From: Croceibacterium mercuriale
GTDB taxonomy: Bacteria; Pseudomonadota; Alphaproteobacteria; Sphingomonadales; Sphingomonadaceae
Assembly (NCBI RefSeq): GCF_000802385.1
Contig: NZ_JTDN01000001.1
Span: forward strand, 1,867,501 to 1,931,500
Direction of reading: 5' to 3'
Length of the DNA stretch: 64,000 nucleotides
The number at the start of each line of letters is the position of its first letter. Position 1 is the stretch's first letter. Below the pieces are notes generated by a model. It was not told the origin of the DNA, made no database searches, and saw only the letters and a program-made list of their open reading frames with translations. Positions 59,818 to 64,000 of the stretch are shown piece by piece. The translations under genes and the position numbers were made by a program.

Positions 59818-60681
59818 TCAGGGATCGCGGCTCACGACTGTGGCCATGAAGGCATTCAGGCCGGTCGCACCGCGTAGCGGCCGGGCGGGCTTGTCGAAGC
59901 CGCTGTCCAGGCTGATTGCGGTCATCCTGGTATAAGCGGCGGCTGCTTCGGGCGAGAAGCCGGCATCCCGGTAGATCGCCGGCCATTGTTCGCGCGGTGC
60001 GACGTCCACCTGCACTGCCCGCCCCAGCGCCCCCGCAAAGGCATCCGCGACATCCCGCGGAGTGTAGCGGGCCGGGCCTTCGACATAGAGGATTTCCTCG
60101 TCTTGGACCGGTTGCAGCAGCCGCTCGGCCGCTGCCCGCCCCAGATCGGCCGGCGCAACCATCGGTATCTCGACATCGGCCGGAAACATGCTGGGCAGGA
60201 TGCCGGTCCGACGGACCGCATCGGTGAACCCGAGCCAGTTGGTCATGTAGTAGGCGCCGCGATTGATCGCGGCCGGGATCGGCCGGGCGCGCAATCCTTC
60301 CTCCAGCTGCCACAGCGTGGACAGGTCGCCAAGCCCCTCCCCCGGCTGTGCACCATAGGTCGAGGCCGCGACCACCTTCTCCAGCCCGGAACCGTCCAGC
60401 GCGGACAGGATGCTGGCAATGGTGCGGCGTTCGGCCGCGTCCGTATCTCCGCGTGGGTCCGCCGGCGGGTTGAGCAGGAAGGCGCGATCCGCCGACCTGA
60501 AGGCCGCCGCCAGCGAGGCGGGATCTTCGGCATCGGCGGCCACGACCCGCGCGCCCTTGTCACGCCAGGCACCGGCGCGATCGGGTTGACGAGTCATGAC
60601 GGTGACATCCTCGCCCATCGACAGCAGCGTGTCCGCCACGGCTGCGCCGACGTGCCCCGTTGCTCCCATGACGCCGAACAT
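59818..60681 (-). CDS. NAD(P)-binding NmrA-like family protein
   Basis: The 287-residue atypical SDR has MFGVMGATGHVGAAVADTLL (GxxGxxG), VTVMTRQPDR with the Arg that favours NADP and VVAADAEDPASLAAAFRSADRAFLLNPP. The catalytic Tyr-x3-Lys is absent, as in NmrA/HSCARG sensors and QorB-like quinone reductases. It may sense NADP(H) or reduce quinones. The ATG at 60681 has AAGGAG 7 nt upstream; the frame is open much further upstream without coding features. It is divergent from the gene at 60835. Confidence 0.87.
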   Translation of the reverse strand: MFGVMGATGHVGAAVADTLLSMGEDVTVMTRQPDRAGAWRDKGARVVAADAEDPASLAAAFRSADRAFLLNPPADPRGDTDAAERRTIASILSALDGSGLEKVVAASTYGAQPGEGLGDLSTLWQLEEGLRARPIPAAINRGAYYMTNWLGFTDAVRRTGILPSMFPADVEIPMVAPADLGRAAAERLLQPVQDEEILYVEGPARYTPRDVADAFAGALGRAVQVDVAPREQWPAIYRDAGFSPEAAAAYTRMTAISLDSGFDKPARPLRGATGLNAFMATVVSRDP

Positions 60682-60834
60682 CGCATTGCTCCTTGGACAA
60701 CGACAATCGAACGTCCCGGTGCGATCCCGGGTCCGACGCGGTGGATCGTGGCATCCTTGTTCCGCAATCCCGCCCGGCGAATGCCTGATCCTGGCGGGCG
60801 CGGCACGGTCGGCCACGTCGGCGGTTGTTGAGGC

Positions 60835-61374
60835 ATGGCACGCCAGCAGAAGTTGAACGTCTTCCGGACCCCGATCGGCTTTCATGATGCCTATGTCGCC
60901 GCGCCGAGCAGGAAGGCCGCGCTGGCAGCGTGGGGCAGCGATGCCGATCTGTTTGCGCGCGGCGTTGCCGAGCTGGTCACGGATGACGCATTGTCTGCCG
61001 AGCCGCTGGCGCATCCCGGCAAGGTGATCCGGCGGCTGCGCGGGACTGCCGAGGAGCAGATCGCCGCCCTTCCGGCGGATCCATCAGGGCGGAAGAGCTC
61101 ACCATCGAAGGGGACAAGCGCACCGCCGCCGAAGCCGGAGCCAGCGCCGAAGCCTGCACCGCGACCTTCGCGGGACAGGCTGGACGCGGCCGAACGGGAA
61201 TTGGCGGCAACGACGGAGCGCCAGCAGCAGGAACTGGCTGAGATCCGGGAGCGTCAGCGGGCGCTCGACCGGGAACGCCGCGACCTCGAGACGCGGCATG
61301 AGCGTGAGCGGCAGGTCGTCGGGCAAGCGCTCGAGAAAGAGCGCAAGCTGTACGCGCAAAAGCTGGCGCGCTGA
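60835..61374 (+). CDS. Coiled-coil protein of unknown function
   Basis: The 179-residue protein starts MARQQKLNVFRTPIGFHDAYVAAPSRKAALAAWGSDADLFARGVAELVTDD, a compact domain. A Pro/Ala/Lys linker (about 85-115) and a long charged helix (LDAAERELAATTERQQQELAEIRERQRALDRERRDLETRHERERQ) follow. Unnamed proteins with the same N-terminal block occur in sphingomonads, some labelled as TolA-like; the function is not known. There is no signal peptide or membrane segment. It lies between the NmrA-like gene and the pspA-like gene and is convergent with the latter. Confidence 0.75.
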   Translation: MARQQKLNVFRTPIGFHDAYVAAPSRKAALAAWGSDADLFARGVAELVTDDALSAEPLAHPGKVIRRLRGTAEEQIAALPADPSGRKSSPSKGTSAPPPKPEPAPKPAPRPSRDRLDAAERELAATTERQQQELAEIRERQRALDRERRDLETRHERERQVVGQALEKERKLYAQKLAR

Positions 61375-61422
61375 TACTCGTGTCGGGGCGTGTCGTCCCG
61401 GCTTGCACCGGGACGATCGTGC

Positions 61423-62133
61423 TTACCGTTCGGGCAGGGCCTTCTGTGCCGGCGGGGCGGCCAGTTCTGCCAGGATGTCGTCGGCGCTGCTGGTACGCCC
61501 ACCGATGCCTGCCTCCAGCAATTGCCGGTCCAGATCGGCACCGCTTTCCAGCGCGGCCATTTCCTCGCCGGCTTCCAGCCGCGCTGCCATGTGCGCCTGC
61601 CTGTCGCGGATCCGCTCCAGCGAGCCGACGGCGCTGCCCATGCGGGAGTTCACGCCCGCATGGGTGCTGGCGATCGATTTCTGCGCGCGCTGCAGGGAGT
61701 CGGTGGCCTTCACGCTTTCCACTTCGCGCTTCATCGCCCCGATCCGCTGCTCGGTCTCGCGCACGGTGCGCAACATCGTCGCCTGCTGCTGCTGCATGTT
61801 GACAAGGTCGGCCTCGTCACGGTGCAGTTCGGTCCGCGCAGTGGACACACGCTCCGCCAGTCCGCGGGCCAGGTCTTCCCGGCCGGCTTCCATGGCGGCG
61901 CGGGCATTGGCGATGTCCCGCTCCTCCTTGGCGCGGGTATCCCCGATCCGCTTCTCGATCCGCTTGGCCGTGGCCATCATGCCGGCCAGATCACCGCGTG
62001 CCTTGCGCAGGGCGGCATCGGCGTCGCGCAGTTCCTGATCCAGGATGCGCATCGCCTGGCTGTCGGCCACCGCTTCCGCCTTCTCGTTCACGCCGCCGCG
62101 CATGGCGGTGAACAGCTTGCCCCATACACTCAT
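61423..62133 (-). CDS. PspA/IM30 family protein (YjfJ-like)
   Basis: The 236-residue helical protein resembles phage-shock protein A. It has MSVWGKLFTAMRGGVNEKAEAVADSQAMRILDQELRDADAALRKARGDLAGM and then long heptad-rich helices (about 45-200). PspA/IM30 proteins form membrane-remodelling ESCRT-III-like assemblies at the inner membrane. The gene overlaps the DUF2170 gene by 4 nt and, with DUF2491 and DUF350 genes nearby, matches E. coli yjfJ in the yjfI-yjfL cluster. Confidence 0.88.
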   Translation of the reverse strand: MSVWGKLFTAMRGGVNEKAEAVADSQAMRILDQELRDADAALRKARGDLAGMMATAKRIEKRIGDTRAKEERDIANARAAMEAGREDLARGLAERVSTARTELHRDEADLVNMQQQQATMLRTVRETEQRIGAMKREVESVKATDSLQRAQKSIASTHAGVNSRMGSAVGSLERIRDRQAHMAARLEAGEEMAALESGADLDRQLLEAGIGGRTSSADDILAELAAPPAQKALPER

Positions 62134-62615
62134 GCCGCATCTCCCATGCTGGCCGGCTCTCCGCCGGCTTCCACCCATTCCCTGATCCAGTCGGCCGCGT
62201 CGATCGCGTTGGCGGCCAGCACGGCCACCTCCTCGACCAGCGCCGCCGCAGGGGACGCGGAGGACAATGCGCCGAACAGCTCGTACCATTCCGCGCCATC
62301 GATCACCGTGATGCCGAAGGTCGATAGCGGGATCAGCTTGTGGACCGACAGCAGCGTGCGTTCGAACGCCTCACGCCGCGGGATCGACGCGGCCTCTGCC
62401 AGCAGCACGCTGCACAGCACCTGTTCGCCGCTCGCCGCCGCCAGAACGGACAGGCCGCCCCGCTCCTTCAGCGTGATCACCAGGACTTCGCTGTCCTCCA
62501 CCACGTCCACGTCCACATCGCCCAGTTCCTCCGGGTCCGATGCGAACAGGCTGGTCATGCTGGCAACGTCCCAGCCCCCTTCCGGTACTGGCCAATCCTC
62601 TGCTCTCACCTGCAT
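62130..62615 (-). CDS. DUF2170 family protein (YjfI-like)
   Basis: The 161-residue soluble protein has the DUF2170 features WDVASMTSLFASDPEELGDVDVDVVEDSEVLVITLKERGGLSVLAAASGEQVLCSVLLAEAASIPRREAFERTLL and then ISTFGI-like LIPLSTFGITVIDGAEWYELFGALS. It is acidic, with no membrane part. Function is not known; in E. coli its homologue YjfI is encoded beside YjfJ. The ATG at 62615 is the only reasonable start. Confidence 0.85.
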   Translation of the reverse strand: MQVRAEDWPVPEGGWDVASMTSLFASDPEELGDVDVDVVEDSEVLVITLKERGGLSVLAAASGEQVLCSVLLAEAASIPRREAFERTLLSVHKLIPLSTFGITVIDGAEWYELFGALSSASPAAALVEEVAVLAANAIDAADWIREWVEAGGEPASMGDAA

Positions 62616-62845
62616 GCCTCCGGCTCGTTGATCCGCGAAGCGCCTCTATAGGGACGCCACCGACGGAGCGCAAAGTGCCTGCGACCTGTCGCCGGCCTTG
62701 CCCGGCAGGAGGTTGGCCGCCATAATCACCCTGCCCGGCACGACCATCCGGCTGGCGCAGTCCCGGGCACACGCGACACCGCGCCCGGCAGTTTGTGGAG
62801 ACGACGCTTGCAAGGCTACGGCGAACTTCTGGCAGTGGCGCCGGC
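62616..62845. promoter_or_regulatory. Divergent intergenic region of the yjf-like cluster
   Basis: A 230-bp stretch between the DUF2170 and DUF2491 genes must drive both directions. I see no gene in it and no strong palindrome. Open frames cross it, but they have no coding character. Confidence 0.35.
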
Positions 62846-63505
62846 ATGATCCGCAACCTGTTCGGTGGCCGGCGGGACGACGCCGCACCCAGGGAACTGG
62901 GCCCGCTGCAATGCGCGGTGGGCGGCGCGATCGAGATCGACACGCTGGGACTGCAGGCGCTGCTGGCGTCCGGCGAGCCGGCGATGGGACCCCCGACCGA
63001 CGGCACCTTCATCGTCGCCGCAGTGGGCAGCGCGATGCTGGACGCCACCAGCGAACTGACCCGCTATTACGACGAATATGACCGCCTGCTGCAGGTGATC
63101 GCCGCGCCCGGCGGCGGGCCGGACACGGTCGCTGACGTCAGCCTGTATGCCGCATGGGACAGCGTCGTGCCGGCGGGGCCTGCCGAATGGGCCCGCTGGA
63201 TCGGCCCCGGCGGCCTGGTGGGTGCGCCCGAATATGATGCGGACGGCATCCTGTTCCGCCGCTACTGGGGCAGCGGGCCGGAACACGCCCCGCTGGTGGA
63301 GTTCGTGGAAACGGTGGAGGATGGCGGGCAACCGCGCAGGATCCATCAACGCTGCATGCTGTATGCGCGGCCGGTGGGCCGGGGCGAGGAGATGCTGCTG
63401 ATCAGCCTGGAGCAGGACCTTGCCGAAGGCAGCCAGCGCCAGGGCGCAGCCATCGCCTTCATGATAGGATATGGCCTGGGCGCAGCGGATGTCCGCCGGG
63501 TCTGA
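62846..63505 (+). CDS. DUF2491 family protein (YjfK-like)
   Basis: The 219-residue soluble protein is DUF2491-like: MIRNLFGGRRDDAAPRELGPLQCAVGGAIEIDTLGLQALL, the central EYDRLLQVIAAPGG and VSLYAAWDSVVPAGPAEWARWIGPGGLVG, and RRYWGSGPEHAPLVEFVETVEDG. The order of neighbours matches E. coli yjfK. Function unknown. Start ATG at 62846; the frame is open upstream to 62795 without support. It is 40 bp before the DUF350 gene. Confidence 0.85.
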   Translation: MIRNLFGGRRDDAAPRELGPLQCAVGGAIEIDTLGLQALLASGEPAMGPPTDGTFIVAAVGSAMLDATSELTRYYDEYDRLLQVIAAPGGGPDTVADVSLYAAWDSVVPAGPAEWARWIGPGGLVGAPEYDADGILFRRYWGSGPEHAPLVEFVETVEDGGQPRRIHQRCMLYARPVGRGEEMLLISLEQDLAEGSQRQGAAIAFMIGYGLGAADVRRV

Positions 63506-63545
63506 CAAACGGGTCTGACGGCAAGGTCTGACAACGGAGAGGTGC

Positions 63546-63947
63546 ATGTACGGTTACGTTGCGGGTCTGCCCGCATTTCTCGCCTATTTCGGCAGCGGAC
63601 TGGCGATGCTGGTGATCTTCGCCGTGGTGTACACGCTGGTGACGCCGCAAAAGGAACTCAGCCTGATCCGCGCCGGCAATGCGACGGCCGCGGTCGCCTA
63701 TCTGGGTGCGCTGATCGGCTTCAGCCTGCCGCTGGCCTCCGCCGCCGCCAACTCGGTCAGCCTGATCGATTTCATGCTGTGGGCGGCAATCGGCGGGATC
63801 ATCCAGCTGGTCGCGTTCGGCATCGCCACCCTGACGCAGTCCGGCCTGGCGCGGCGGATCACCGATGGCGAGATGGGCGCAGGCCTGTGGGCCGGCGGCC
63901 TGGCGCTGATCGTCGGACTGCTCAACGCCGCCTGCATGACCTATTGA
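63546..63947 (+). CDS. DUF350 membrane protein (YjfL-like)
   Basis: The 133-residue integral membrane protein has four hydrophobic helices: FLAYFGSGLAMLVIFAVVYTLVT, VAYLGALIGFSLPLASAAANS, IDFMLWAAIGGIIQLVAFGIATL and GLWAGGLALIVGLLNAACMTY, as in DUF350 (YjfL). The start ATG at 63546 has GGAGAGG 4 nt upstream. Together with the PspA-like, DUF2170 and DUF2491 genes it completes the yjfI-L set; a role in membrane maintenance or stress is inferred from the PspA link. Confidence 0.88.
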   Translation: MYGYVAGLPAFLAYFGSGLAMLVIFAVVYTLVTPQKELSLIRAGNATAAVAYLGALIGFSLPLASAAANSVSLIDFMLWAAIGGIIQLVAFGIATLTQSGLARRITDGEMGAGLWAGGLALIVGLLNAACMTY

Positions 63948-63963
63948 GCGGGAGCCTGCCCCA

Positions 63964-64000
63964 ATGAGCGACTTGCCACGCCGCCGTTTCGCCACGCACC
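63964..64000 (+). CDS. Start of a further ORF, cut by the right window edge
   Basis: An ATG at 63964, 16 nt after the DUF350 stop, opens the frame MSDLPRRRFATH, which runs off the window. In E. coli the next gene after yjfL is yjfM (DUF1190), so that family is a possible identity, but twelve residues cannot show it. Confidence 0.45.
   Translation, partial: MSDLPRRRFATH

Overview
The window is high-GC, densely packed bacterial chromosome. Family content points to an alphaproteobacterium of the sphingomonad type: a TonB-dependent receptor with the Xanthomonas/Caulobacter-style N-terminus, Lrp/AsnC-linked homogentisate genes, a small protein carrying the KPNYDFERRERER motif, and the many GTGA/ATGA/TGATG gene overlaps. 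This placement is inferred from family content only; no rRNA or tRNA gene is present. I see no insertion sequence, CRISPR array or phage gene.

Layout. (1) 1-22.7 kb is an ABC-transporter-dependent capsule/exopolysaccharide locus. It has dTDP-rhamnose genes (rfbB, cut by the left edge, and rfbC), a Wza-type outer-membrane export lipoprotein and galE on the minus strand. The KpsE/KpsM/KpsT-type inner-membrane exporter and a 1230-residue double glycosyltransferase are on the plus strand. Two more multidomain glycosyltransferases, a glycosyltransferase-like protein, an FkbM methyltransferase, glmS, a phytanoyl-CoA-dioxygenase-like protein, a DUF5672 protein and a GT2 enzyme follow on the minus strand. 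The part from about 12.9 to 17.4 kb is visibly more AT-rich than its surroundings and looks like imported serotype-specific DNA. (2) 22.8-30.0 kb is a complete phenylalanine/tyrosine-to-fumarate operon (phhA, hppD, hmgA, fahA, maiA, a Rieske ferredoxin-like gene, an SDR gene, phhB) with a divergent Lrp/AsnC regulator. (3) 30.0-35.8 kb holds assorted genes: a small acidic protein, a lactate/malate-type dehydrogenase, an animal-haem-type peroxidase, a murein L,D-transpeptidase-like protein, a DUF5996 protein and a pirin. (4) 36-42 kb is a curli-type functional amyloid locus: a LuxR-type regulator, csgF, csgG, a 552-residue curlin-repeat protein, two small curlin-repeat proteins and an unknown secreted protein. 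Structured RNA-like hairpins and a strong terminator separate the genes. (5) 42-46 kb has an ABC-F ATPase and an AsmA-family protein. (6) 46-56 kb is a carbohydrate/sugar-acid utilisation locus: a kdgD-type dehydratase, a LysR regulator, a carboxylesterase, a Tat-exported protein of no family I can name, a glucarate-type MFS importer and a TonB receptor. (7) 56-64 kb has an MFS_3 exporter, rsgA, small and lipoprotein genes, an NmrA-like protein, and a cluster matching E. coli yjfI-yjfJ-yjfK-yjfL (DUF2170, PspA, DUF2491, DUF350) in divergent arrangement. The window ends 37 bases into a further ORF.

How the parts work together. Region 1 makes, modifies and exports a surface polysaccharide, with glmS and galE supplying precursors. 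Region 4 secretes an amyloid matrix fibre through CsgG. Region 2 burns aromatic amino acids. Region 6 probably brings an oligosaccharide or sugar-acid derivative across the outer membrane (TonB receptor), processes it in the periplasm (Tat protein, esterase), imports the product (MFS) and channels it through 5-dehydro-4-deoxyglucarate. The least explained parts are the Tat-exported 613-residue protein (49571-51412), the unknown last gene of the curli operon (41427-42050), the paired hairpins between csgG and the major curlin gene, and the shared repeat module on three capsule glycosyltransferases.
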